From the NCBI GenBank assembly GCA_009760855.2, contig WPIO01000090.1, forward strand, positions 310,001 to 374,000: DNA of 64,000 nt, read 5' to 3'. Source of the stretch: Cristatella mucedo. Lineage: Eukaryota > Bryozoa > Phylactolaemata > Cristatellidae. Shown one piece after another: positions 33,501-47,200 of this stretch; position 1 is the first letter of the stretch; the number at the start of each line of letters is the position of its first letter. The notes beneath the pieces are model-generated. The model worked only from the letters and a program-made list of their open reading frames with translations. It ran no database searches and had not been told where the DNA came from. A program made the position numbers and the translations under genes.

Positions 33501-36500
33501 CGATATAAAATTATCGGTTGACTGCAACTGCGCGTTCCAGTTTCTTCCATGCGAACGGCTGTAGGTAGATCGACTGTAATCACTTAGGTCCACCACGTCT
33601 AGGATTGGCCTTGGTAGCTTGACAAAAGCCTTTTTCAAAGGTGCGCGGATAAGAGCCGAGTCTTAAAGAATGTTGCAGGGGCTCGCGCGCGCGACGGCGG
33701 GGCGACGAGAATGACGAATAGTGAAGCCTCATATGAGTCGCGGGCGTCATGTGACGGCGGCTGGACTGTACACAGGCGACGCAGACGAGCGAGCGTACAC
33801 ACTCGCGTCGTAGCCATCGTGAATGCTGCTCCGGAGCACGCGGAGTTGGGAAAGGGAGAGAACGAGAGTGGGTAGATGCCGTGCGTCCAGGCCAACGTAC
33901 AAGCTTGTAGTACGAAGCTGCAGCGCCGGCCGGGTCAGATAGCCCGCCTTGCACTTTGCAATTAAAGCGAGCTTAGTCGGCCGATACGGCTTGACTGCAG
34001 GCTCTCATGAGCTGATGCACAGCGTGCCCGCGGGTTGGGAGGAGTGGTTTTGAGTCTGGCTGAGATGGAGTGGAGGGTGGTGGTGGGGAACTACTTTGCG
34101 GCGGAGCCACGTCCACGATGTTACGAAGGCAAAGTTACGCTACCGCCGAGCGTATGCACTGCGAGAAGAGAGCAGTGGCTATCGTTTCTAAATTGCAAGT
34201 GGTCTTCTAAGACTACTAGAGGATTAAACTCAAGCTGAGGTCACTAGTGGCAAGCAAGACCGTGAAAATTAAAATGTTGCACGGGACTGAGATGTAGATA
34301 ATTACAGCACAGATGACACTAGCGCAGGCGTTGTGTTAGGATGCTACCTTGGAAATGGGCTCGCTGACAGGTTTCATCTTATGGACAACGGTGCTAGAGA
34401 AACGATCTGCTAGGTAGCCCCGAGGATCGTTTTAAAGGTTTGATCCAATATCGGTGGATGGTCGACATCAGAACTTTTGGCTAATGCACGTTTAATAAAC
34501 CACATCTTTCTAGATCCAGAGCTAAGACTTTTCTGGGACAGATTGCTGCGATCTACGACAGTCATCCTTGACCAGTCAATGATCGGTCAGTCCTGATCTT
34601 TTCTACGCTTTCTCACTCTCCAGTATCTACTATTATTCTTTGCCTGGAAAGCTTCTCCATTTAAAATGAGTAGTGACTAAATAGTAAACATTATATACCA
34701 GCTCTTAAAATAACTAGTAGCTATCGATTTATTCTGATTTGGAACTTAATTTCTCATTTGTCAGTTGAATTTATAAAAAGCTACAATGCATTGTTTGTAT
34801 TTTGTACTTATACTGTCAAAGTGACTTGAGCGTATGGCTGGTGATTTGCAACTGAGTATCTTAGGGTCATAGAACAAATAGTTTCAAGTTAAGTACGTGA
34901 CATTTTCAACAGCTTATGGGTGTGTTCCTGATTTCTTCGTTGCTATTCCATAGTAGCTATATCAGCCTGTATTCCGTTGTATCCTCAAAGACTCCTTAGC
35001 CGTGCTTCAATGCGCTAGCTTCACCAACTTTAGTCTCACATTTGCATAGACCGACCAAGTTATGTGAGCTGTGCTTGTTGCGAAGAGTTATAGATCAGGA
35101 GCTGTCAGAGCGTCTTTGTAACGTTGCTTTTGGAACTGCTACTGGGGGTTTGAGCAGTCTTCTTGTGGTAGTCATGACTGCGAGACTAGAACGCGATACA
35201 AACTACATAGTTTTCAGCAGCAGTCCAAAAATTCTGACAGCAACGTTATGAATAAGCTTTAATTGCTATTAAGCTAAAGCTATTTGCCGCTAGATGCTGC
35301 TGAGCAATGTAGCTCAAATAAAGATTTGGTTTATGTATGAATTAAGTCATGTACTTAATCTTAGCATCGAGTTCCTTAAAGTTGAAGTTGATGTCTCCTT
35401 CTAACAGCAGCTCCGATTCTGAATCATGAACCCTTAAAAATACTCGCCAAGTACTCCACAGACTGGGCTATTAAAATGCTCGTCGTACAGGGCTGAAAGA
35501 GGGTGCTTTTAAGCTTCGCCTGGATGCTAGTGGCACTGTAAGGGGCAGAAAACTTAAAATTGTGAGAATTATTTTACTCTCGAATTTTCTATGCTAAAAG
35601 AGAGAACAAAAGCATCAGAATTTCTTAAATTTTATTTAAAGGTACACAATTTTATTAGTTCAAGGACTGTGTTATTTTACAGGTGATCAACATCGAAAAT
35701 GTAATAGCAGAAATCCAGGATCCTTGGTTGACGGATGTGTATCCTTGTAAGGCTTCATCAACAAACCGCAAATTAAGTGATTAATTTTGAATTTTTATAT
35801 TTTACATATAATTTAGCATATGATTCATATTTGTTATGTCCACTGGCGTGTAAGTATAGGACGATATAACGCTATTTATATTTAACGATATTCGCACACC
35901 ACAAAATTTAAAAAAATTACTCCATACAGCAGAAATCAAATATAAGGAAATCCTGAAGGCCTATTGTGATTACACCTATAAGGTCCTAACTGATAAACTC
36001 TCTGTTACTAGCTGCATTTTATCAATAATAATGTTGACCAAGATCGTTTGCTTTTCAGATGTTTCGAAAAAATATTCCAGCTTCTCTTACTGCCTAATTC
36101 AACCCAGCAATTTTTGGCTCTTAATCTTCATCCACATTGAACTGCATCATCTGATAATCATTACTCTAATTACTTATTAGAATGCAATTAATTTTTAAGT
36201 GATTCTTGAAGCTGAATAATATATGCTTCTTCTTTTTTGCATGAGACATATGGGACTATCTCGTAAATTATTCTTAGAAAGTCGCGTGTGCAGGAAAAGA
36301 TTCAGGAAACACTCTTTCGCATTTAAATACTGTAAGCACTTACCTTACTTCATAATACCTTTCTAATGTTTCGCTTAAGTTTTGTGCATTAGATATGTTC
36401 AAATGGAGCTGATGGATTACACTCTTGAGAGTTGCATCAAGGAAAGATTTCCGATCATTTCTGAGATGATCGGCGTGAAACAGTGCATGTTCCAACTACT

Positions 36501-39168
36501 GAAAGGCCTGCATTTTATACATAGCGCTCAAATCGTCCATCGTGACCTATCGACTGCCACCGTCCTTGTCCATGTCGAAAAACGTCAGTTCAAGGTAGGT
36601 TCTGAATTTGAACCCGATTGCTAGCTGCGCTCATGCTCAACGCATTGTAAGGCCACACACTAATCTTTAGATCGCCGGCTTCGACTGGGCTCGAAAATTG
36701 CATGAAACCGACGACGGCTACTTGACGATAGGTGGAAAAGCCCCTCTCCTCCGAGCTCCCGAAGTGCTTTTGACACCTTCGACGTACACACAGGCTATCG
36801 ACGTGTGGTCAATTGGAGGCATTCTTTTCGGCCTATTCAGTTCAAGAAACTTCCTGTCTGGCTGTATCCTAAGAGAGGCTATTCAGAGTCTTTAAATTTG
36901 CAAAACAGCATACGCAAAGCGTTCCGAGTGTTATATGTTACAGTGTGCTATTTAAGTTTTTGTCGTACAAGCACATGCTCCTGTTGTTTTGTCTGACTCA
37001 AGTCATAGATGGACGAGTTAGGAACATCCATCAGTACCTTGACGTTATAGGAAGTCTCGAACAGAAAGATGTCGAATTCATTAGCGACGAGCAGGTAATT
37101 AAAAATATGTCTAATTTATATTTAGCTAAGTGAACTGAAGTTTTATCCAGGTCCTTCACAAATGCGGCAGGGCTTAAACTCACGATCTCTATTTATTGTC
37201 AAAGGCAAGCATCTGAACCACCTGGCTAAACCATTGCAGAGTAGTTGAGTTGTGGGACTTAAATCAACGCTGCGATTGTAAATTCCAGAAAAGATATTTA
37301 CTAATAGAAATTATTGGCTTAGCTCCCGAGTTAGAACATGCTTTAAGGCTTACTTGAATAGCCAACGCTGAAAGTTAAAGAGAGATATACATTGGTTTCA
37401 GGGTGCGTTCTTTTTGTATTGGATGCATTTGCTGCGCTATTAACATCCAATGGCATATCTGGGTTTCGATTTTCAATAACTTAATTTAATCATAATCGTC
37501 ACATACAAATTTGATTTGTGGGATGCAGAGATAAAGAGCTGTAATTCCGGTCGTCCAAGTCTTTCCATATCGCAAATCACGCTACACCCTTTCTCCGTGG
37601 TTGTGGTGATGTAGTATAACATACATCGACTTACATGTACAAATTGTCGCGCCTACAGTACTTGCAACTATTACGCCGTGCTTAATTTCAAGAGTATGTG
37701 AAATCGCGTCTAAATTGATATAGTAAATTCTTTTATAAATACCAGCCTGCTACTGTGGTTGTCTAAAACTAGTGCAGAACTCAGCAACCTTCAACGCTGT
37801 GGCTGCTACAGAACGCTGCCTCCGATTATACTGCAATGGCTCCCAATATCAATGCATAATATATTTACACTTGCAATCTCTGCAGAATATTCCGTATACT
37901 TTAAAATCTTCTGCGTAAATTATGCACGATTTTGTAAATATATTTGGTACTCTCGACTTAAGCTAAATGAGTGCATATCCAATGCTCTCTAGTTCATCTA
38001 GATGACTGCCTTATATAATAATAATTATGCAGCAATAGATCACATATTAGGTTTCCTTAAAATTTTGACGTTCCAAGCTGGAGAGAGATAGTCGAGTAAG
38101 AAGCTTAGCTATCACAAAGGCCTTCTAGAAACTACTGAAAACTGACATGCTATAAACTAAAGGATTTTTCAAGAGCGAGAGAAATAAAAACAGAGAGAGG
38201 GAGAGAGAAAGAGTGACGCCCGTGTTAAGCTGTGGATTGGCTATGCGATGCGATCTCTGATTTATGATAGGATAAAGGATGAATAGCTTGACATGTGGGA
38301 GCCGCACAGTGCATTCTCACAATCAGAATTTATCAGAGGCATCTACGCTTTCGCTAAGCATTTTGCTCGACTAACTTGCTAGTGAGTGAACAAATGATAT
38401 TTCAGACAAGAAAGTACTTAATGAATCTCACCACCAAGCCTAAGGTTCCGTGGCGAACATTCTGTCATGGAGCACCTGAAGAAGGTAAGTAATTGAAGAT
38501 CTCTTTGAATTCCAGCTTATTTGTTCATAAGGTGAGAGCATATTCAGCAGAGAATTCTAGCAAGGCCCGCTGTGCAGCGGGTAGAAATGGCAGAGCGCCA
38601 TCTCTCTCTGACTTGAATCTGTCTATCAGGATGGGCTTCGAAACAAAGTTTAGTCTACGAAACCATGTCTACAGTTTTATATGCACTAAAAATCCGGAAC
38701 TCTGTAACAGCTGACACACCACCAACCTGAAGGATTGAAGGAATGACATGAAATGACTGCTCCACAGGATTTTTTGTCGATTTTAAATTTATTGCAAAGA
38801 TTATCCTTAGAAGCAGGTGATTGAGTCCGAATAGGCATGCATGTCTTTATTCGGGCTGCTATTGCGCTATTAAGATCGTTAAGCAACTCAATTACTAATA
38901 ATATAATTCATGTTAATGCTTAATATTAAAAGTTGCCGTAACGCTCTTAATTGCTTAGTGTTTATAACATGGCAGGCAGCCGTCCCTACCCAGATATTCC
39001 TCCAAGGCAAACACACCCAATATTCATATATACGTGGGGGGTGTATAAATTTGTAAGCAATAGCTTCTGTAATGTAATGTAATTTATCTCCGTCTGCAAC
39101 TCTACAAAGCTATAAAGACTATGTGGGTTTTACGCAGAAGAGTTTTATATGGCGCACTCGCCGCCTAA

Positions 39169-39207
<39 letters not shown>

Positions 39208-41202
39208 CACTTGATAAAGCGCCCTCAGAGAACTCAGTCTCTCTCTAGGCGCTTTACATTTGCTGCAAAGTGAAATGCAATTGAATGGTGAGTAAAATCA
39301 TGCTTGATAAACAAGCAAAATGAATAGGATGGTTAGGGGTGACATGCACAGGGTCAGCATGCAAATGTGGTTAGTGGCAGCATGCACAGTCTCAGCACGC
39401 ATAAGCACGTGAAGGACGAATCACAGGGACCCACTAAATGCTGTCCTAAATAGGTGTGTTTTTAAGTTCCTTTTAAATGTGGTCAGGTCAGGGGATGTTC
39501 TGACGCAGGTCGGGAGGGAGTTCCAGGCTTTGGGAGCATACAAACGAAATGCACGGTCTCCAAAGGATTTAAGGTTTGTACGAGGTATTTGTAGACTGTT
39601 GGATTCCGAAAAGCGGATGGTACGATGCTTGGCCTGATGGGGGAGTATGTCGGAGAGATAGGCTGGAGCCATAGAATAAAGGGACCTAAAACTGAGCGAC
39701 AAAACCTTGATGTCAATCCGTTGCTTGACTGGTAGCCAGTGCAGGTCGGTGAGAAGTGGAGTAATGTGGCAACTGCGACGCTCACGACAGACAAGCCTAG
39801 CTGCAGAGTTTTGCACTAGCTGCAATCGCCTGATCGCACATGCTGGTAGGCCAGTAAGCATAAGCATAGCCAAAGAATGAACAAGTGGCTTTCGGTGCGC
39901 ATTCGGTAGCGAATAGACTTCATCTTACACAAAAAAGAAAATGGGAAGCATAGCAGAGTCAGGAGAGCAGTTGAGGAGGTGAGTAGCATGGAAGTAACAG
40001 CTCAGGACCTCTGAAAAGGATGAGCCATAGTCGGCAGCAGGAGAGTAGTTGTCGTTGCGTCAGAATTGTGGAAGCGAGTTCCGCAGTCTGGGACCTGCAG
40101 AGCTAAAGGTTCTGTTGCCAACGGTCTTTAAGCGGAGGAATGGAACAGCTGGCCATTACAGATGGTTAGAAGTGCTTCTGCCCCAAGGCTTCTCCAATCC
40201 CAATAGTCTTCACAAGAGACCAATTACTCCCCGTAATTGACATAATAGCAATACATTTGTTATAGACCTCTCAGAGAACTATCCCTTTCGCCGTCGTAAT
40301 TGCCAGACATAAATTAGGCTTTCAATTCTATGCAAATGGCAGACAACTCTAAGTAGACTTTGATCGCTTCCTACGTGTTATAATGTCTAACTCTCTAAAC
40401 ACCTTTGGTGTGAGCATTAAGGAAATTTGCACATTGATCACAAAAACCAAATACAATTTAGTGAAGATAAGCTGACAAACTAGTGATTGGTGAACTGCGA
40501 GCGACTCAGAGATAGGAAAATATATTTTTATGGGCTCTGCATGCATATTTCGTGTAGCATCTGCCAGAAACAACCCAGTTGTCCTTTTGCACAGTTACCT
40601 TTACTAATCGATTGAATCAACTCCAAAGCCAAGCCTCACTAATTTCAGATACATTTAGACGTTACTTGCCAAAAACTTAGAAATCTGCATGGGATCCCCG
40701 AGCTTGTCCAGTGATACAATCTAAATAGCTCTGATGCTAAGAAATGTTCTGCTCATTGGAGAACCATTCATGGTCTAGTGTGCCGTTCCTTATTAGTAGC
40801 CCAACCATAGACTTTTTGAAAGGTTTACGGGCAAGACCTGAGGCTAAAGACATATTTATTATGTTAGCCATGCAAGGAGCAATTTTATACATCGGACAAT
40901 TAGGAAAGTGGGAATAGGATCTTAAGGGAATAGCAGTCTTGTTTGATTTGTAGCCGAGTTAGAGGATGAAACTCTAGTTTGAAATACAGTATCTTGATGA
41001 CAACGCTTGCAGTTGGTAGATACGACAATGAAAGCCAAACCCTCAACCTGGATAGATAGCAGCGAGCACCTGCCCCCCCCGTGGTAAGACTTCGGATTTC
41101 CAATGACCCAGAAATGTCTAGTACCTAGTTCTGCACTTATCTGGAACCAATTGACTGACGAATGGAGGAGTAAACCAAAATGCTACGTTGCACAAGCAGT
41201 TA

Positions 41203-41238
<36 letters not shown>

Positions 41239-44200
41239 GTTTATATGTATATAGACATACCTACTTCCAATATTGCCAATTACTTCCAATATATGCTTAT
41301 TTAGATAGGCCACGGGCATGCTTGGCATGCTCAAATAAATATCTCAAAACGCTTGGGGATTTTAGCTCATGAGTAATGATACCTCATGCGACAATCTGTA
41401 GGTCGTGGGTTCGAGTCTCACGGCAGTCTATTATTTATTGTCAATGCAAGCGATGTTATAGAGGCCATGGCTCTCGAACTGCTTCATAAATGGGGTAGTT
41501 GGATAATTCTATTCTGAATTTCACATTATGATTAGCCGAGAATACCCAGATCGACAGATATTTAGTTCACAAAAGCCATAACGTTACTCTGAATCGGTTC
41601 CGAAACCAATCAATTGAGTATTGAAAAAACAAGGATTCTTAGGTGTTTTCGGTCAATATTTCAACTGTGTTTGAGGTGTTAAGGGGAAAAGATAGTGGAA
41701 TTACATTTACTTAGTTTAGTTTAAGTCTCAATGGTATAGTTAAAGAATTAAAAGAATATAAATATTTATTAATTTTAAAATGAAATTCATAATTAATATA
41801 TAGTATATTGTATCATTAAATAATATACTTTAAATTATATTAAATTGGTAAATAAATAAATAACATGCATCAAAAGTTACATGGGTATAACTAATTCGAC
41901 GAATGTGTCAAGTATGGTCGAAACGTAAAAAGCGAGATTGCCATGCAATAATTGACGTCGTCGGATGGCGTTGGCACAAGACAAATAACCATTTTCCGTT
42001 GTCAGCATAAGCTAGTTTCCTATAGAATGTTGACATCGTAATCTTTGAATTACGAAATTGCATACCGGGTTTCAGTTTTTATAATGACAATGTCATATGT
42101 TGGTTCTAAAATCGTCACCTCATCCTGTTTTATTGGCTAAAATGTATCGTAATCCTGATGCTGTAAGTAGTTCAGTTAAGAAGAAACCTAACATTAGTAC
42201 AGGCTTGCAGTAAAAGTAGTTTTTTTAATAAGTATTTAACCTACCATTGCAAAAATTGCACAAATAAATCCACAGTGGACTTCTTATTTGAGGTGCACTT
42301 GCTTCAACTACTTAGAGGCTACCAATATCTGCCCCTGCCATGGGTGTAGCTTGACATTCAGGAAAGCAAAGACCGGCTCCCGTAAGTCCAAAGCAAGTCT
42401 TATTCTGTAACAATTTGTGCAGATTGTTCTGCTCATTCAATGGCCCTGTAAACCCGACTCAGGCTAAAATGTTCACGCACAAAATCTACAAGCAAAAGTA
42501 AAATAGGATGCAAATAGAGAAACATTTATCTGTTTTTAGTCTATTTATACTCTTGCTATGACCTTTATTTTTTGAAATAATTCCTGAAAATGCACTTTAA
42601 AGTTAAGATTCCTCCAAAGGTTTTAAAATAGGATATCCTGAGTTATTGAAATTCAAAACATGCAAGTGACCGCTGTTTTTTAAAGCCTTAGGCACAACAG
42701 TGTAATTGGTCTGGTGAGCGCCAATTGAGCCAATCTACCAATTGAGATGCTTTTTTCAGTACCTGCGCCGTTTCAAGCAGCATAAATTAAATTAAATTCT
42801 ATAGTTCTGTTGTTACTAGAAGGATCCCGAAGAATCATAATAATATTCATAATTCTCAGTGTTTTTCGCATAACCACTATCCCTTGTGTAGCCACTTTAT
42901 AATCCAAATTGTTTTGCTCAACAGCAGGTACATATATAGAGCTACAACTAGAGCCCCAATTAATGTGGATACAGTGATATTATTCTCTTGGGGAGCCATA
43001 GAAAGTCTTGTTATCACGATCACGGAACTGCTGCTCGCAGGACACTCCATGCGTGTGGCTGGACAGCTGCCAAAATTTTCAAAAATTCATTAAAGATACT
43101 GCTTCCACAACTAGCTATGGTGGTTGATCACTATTTAAGATTAGGAACCTAATGTGGAACTCACTTCTAAAGTTCTTACGCAACGGTACTGATCTTCTAC
43201 TGCCGACTGTGGCACATCCTTTCTAGCAGTCCTGAGCTGCTATTTCCATGCTACGTACTACCTCAACAGCTCTCCTGACTCAGTTATGCTTGTCACTTTT
43301 TCTTCGTTGCGCGAGATGAAGTCTGTTGGCTTTTGAATGTCTACCAAAAGCCTCTTGGGCTGTGAGTGGGCGATGCAAAACTTTCCAGCGTAACGTCCAC
43401 GAAGTCTTTGCGGCTTTATGGAGCTATAGTCTGACATACCGTCACCAAATATGAACACCAGTGATGATGATCTCTTCCAAGGACAGAACGTAGAGATCAA
43501 TTGGACTACCTACGAGTCTATGTTGACGAAAAGGTCTCTTTGAAATCCAGCGTATCTTCCCTGCAAATATGCAGATAAAAAATTGAGTAAATCTAAAGAT
43601 TTGTATTTTTAATACATATACAGTGAAGAGGAATGCGTTCTTTTTCATATGAATCTTTTGCTAGACCACATTTGACGTGTTTAGAGCTAGTTTGGCATAG
43701 TGGTTAAAGTGCTCGCCTCGACCTAGGTCTGGTTGAGGTCGTGGGCTCGAGCCTAGTGGCGTATGCGAAGCGCCTGAATAGAAATTAAGGCCTCGCAGCG
43801 AGTTATAAAAATGAATTATAAGTCTTTCAAAAAATATATTTCAACTTCAAAATTGGCATTACATAGAAATAATCGGAATCTGAAAATTCATTCTTTTAAT
43901 CGCTCGAAGAAAATTTAGATAAAAACAAGGACCGAGCTCAACTGGTAAGGTTGACTGCCCTTTGATAGACATCAGAGACAATCCTAGCAAAGTCAAAGTC
44001 TTGCTTCTATAAAGCTACTATTGAATCTTAGATAAACAATGCGAAAATGCTGATGTCTACGATGAAGCATCTCCTTAACCACTCCCAGCTTACTATCTTA
44101 CCTATTAATTCTTGTATTGTTCCAGCTAATCGCTTCCATGGCTTCTTTGTCAGAATGATAAACAGGATCAGAGGGTCGAATCCTGAAGTAGAAGCATCCT

Positions 44201-47200
44201 CTCGCGAACCGTTTCCCTCACTAACAGCCTTGAAGGACTCCTTACCATAAATTCTGTGCTGCACGTCAATTTATACATTCAAGGTGGCCATGGGTGATCC
44301 CATCCCGACAATCATTCTGAAACCTGCCCCTTTCAAAAGGCTATAATTAGGCCGCCAATTAAGAAAGCAAAACTAGATCAAAAAAACTAAAGCAACTCGC
44401 CAAGTATCCCTTCGATCAATCTAATCAAAGAAAGTGGAATAAGTTGTGGTAAACCATGTACTCAATACTCAAGTATTCAAAACTTAAACCTATAAACTAA
44501 CTTGAATTCTTTTCCAGAGTCACTGCATCGAAATTGGTCCTTGCATTTGTGATATCAAATCTCGATTTTAGCAACCCAGTACTTGCTTGTCTAGCGGAAG
44601 CTGCAATCCGGTGCTTACAGAAGTTACAACGATCTGCAGCTAGGTTGGTGTGGCGTGAGAGGTGCAGATACAGCATCACACCACTTCTCGCTTACCTGCA
44701 CCTTCTCCCAGTCCAGCAGCATGCCAAGTTCAAGGTTTAGCCATTCTCTGTTATGCCTCTTTCTTCTCTGGCTCTAGCCTGCCGGTGCAATATAATTTCC
44801 CTATGGGCTAAGTATAAATAATAAATGATTTTCTTACTCAAATTTATAATTATTAATTTGAGTCAGAAAATGTACGAGGTACAGCTTATGAGCTATATCG
44901 CGTATGAGCGTCACGTCTTTTGGAGTCCGTGTCTTTGGTTTGTACACCCCCAAATCCTAAAAATCTCTGTTGACTAACCTCGAGGCATTTCCCGACTCAA
45001 CAACATTAAAAAAAGAAGCTAAAGCACACCGTTATTTACTGCAGTTGGCGTATTCTGGCGAGCCATTCTTTGTGGACGTGTTGGCGCTGACCAAATGTAC
45101 ATGCTACCAGGAACCATTTTTATTACAAGTTTACTCTGTGAATTACATCTCAAGCCTCACAATAGTAATTTATTTACAACTCAAGTAAATAAATCTAGAA
45201 AATAAATAAATTCCCAGAGTGTGCCATGCAAATGTATTCTTAATTTATAATAATTATTACTCACAGGTTCGTTTGACGGCTGGCTACAGTTCGTGTTATT
45301 CAATCACGTGTTACCCCAACTTGCATTGTAGGGCTGCAGCTGCTCGAAGGCCTACTGCAGTTCAATCCCAATAAAAGGCTGACGGCATTTGAGGCGCTAC
45401 AGTCGGAGTTCATCGCCAGCGTAAAGCCCGAGTACGACCAGCTGGTAGGTGGTGCGTTGTTAATAGGAAGGTAGCGAAGAGATTACAGAAAGTGCATTTT
45501 TTTCTTTTTACCCCCATTAAGCAATGCCTTTACTTATTAGTCATTACTTATATCTGTCCAGCCCCTATTGTAAGCAATGCAATTACATCACTGGGCAGTG
45601 AAGTCACATCTAAGTGGACCTTCCCTCATGCAAAAAGATTAGCTGATTTACAGCCTCATTTATATAGCTCTAGAAGAGCCTTAACAGCTATCACAATCGC
45701 TTGCAGGGGCAATTAAAGATAATCCACTACAGGAATCGAACCAACTATCAGGGTCAGCAAGAGCAAGCACCCTGACCCCTAAACAAAGATCCAGGACTTG
45801 GGCACCGGAAAACAAGTTTTTTATACTCTTTAAAAATGAGTTTTAAGATCCATCGATGAATTATGAAGTTGTGCCTCTCTTGCACTAAGGTTAATAATAA
45901 TGTACTTGATAAGTTTCACGAATTGCTAGCGGGACAGTGAAATTGAGAATTTAAAGATGATGGTTAAGTACTACGGAAAATAGAGAGAAATTACATGGAA
46001 CAGAAAATCCGGATGAAAGGCGGTCAATAAGGTATCTAAAATCCCGATATGCAACAATCAGGAAGCGTAGTGATCTGGTGACAGTAAAAACTGGCTGACA
46101 ATTACTGAAGTGTCTTTAGAATCATGCTGTCTAGCACTGTGATCGGTTAGTCTTAGCCATCTTCTCATTCGTTTTTTCTGCATATACTCTGCCCCTGACA
46201 CATTTCATAGCCTAAAGAACTTGGCATTCATTTAGACTTTATTACAATGACATTTTTGTAATATCGGACCTTTCTAAGCCTCGCTTGCATCAGTTGCACA
46301 TAATAACCCTTTAGGTCCAAATTGGTGCACCTGCTACGTCTAGCTACCATTTAGTGGTACAACTGTCTGAGATTCATTGGCTACCTCCCAAGCAACGCTT
46401 TTTGGCATCGTTGCACAAGATTGCAACATTCGCAAGACTGCATCATTCACAATGTTGCATCCAATTTCCGCTAGTCTGGCTGACAGGGTGCTCTACACGG
46501 TTTCACCAGCTTATCGCAAGCCCAGTGTAGCCTTGCACTTTACCAGCTCACCCGCTTGTAGTTTTCCTTTTTCCTCGAACGACGCTGGCATGTTTTGAGG
46601 ATCCGGCTTTCGGTAAGTTCGAATGAAAGTCTGGATCTTGTTTCCAGCCTCGGTCACTATCGAAAAAATCATTGTGTAATTGAACTCTCAGCCAACCAGA
46701 TCTAAGATGCGGTCGGTTTTCGCTTCTCTTCACCTCAACATGAATCTTTTATTAGTGCGCCGTTGCGTCGCTCACCTGACTATAACTTGGTTCATAGCAC
46801 TACCAGCGGTCCTGGAACCGGTGGCCATATCTTCTTAACAACAATAATAATGCATTTGAATAGTGCCCTAAGAGAACTCAATCTATTTCTAGGCAACTTA
46901 AATACAAGAAAAGGATAGTAAAGAAAGCATGATCATCAGATTGATAGCAGGATGCACAATGTCAACCAGCATAACACGGTTAATGGTGACATGCACAGGG
47001 TCAGCTTACAAATATGGTTAGTGGCATTATGCACAGGGTCAGCTAGCACAAGTACACACTAAAGGAATCGCTAGGACATAATAAATGATGAGCCGTGATG
47101 GCATACCAAGTAAGGTGGTTGCTTTTCACGACCTCGGTCCTGAGGTCGTAGGTTCGAAACTTTCGGTGGGCAATACTATATTGACGCTGCAAGCGGTAGT

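Larger units (their letters stand above)
29848..35682 (+). other. MAPK-like intron 2
   Basis: AT-rich, 5.8 kb. It holds a SINE-1 (30788-30935), a weak LINE-A-like stretch in minus orientation (about 32645-32880) and a CpG-rich block (33640-33960). 30940-32640 and 33970-35680 show nothing recognisable. Confidence 0.55.
38485..45331 (+). other. MAPK-like intron 7
   Basis: 6.8 kb. Holds nested LINEs (39071-40160), an (AT)n run, a diverged SINE-2 (41362), a LINE-B (43080), a SINE-1 (43682) and a LINE-A (44047). 40161-41200 and 41470-43079 are AT-rich without a recognised element. Confidence 0.55.

Noticed and set aside
36393-36594. Active kinase, because HRD is present
   Set aside because: HRD alone is not enough: the following Lys and Asn and the DFG Asp are all replaced in the same frame.
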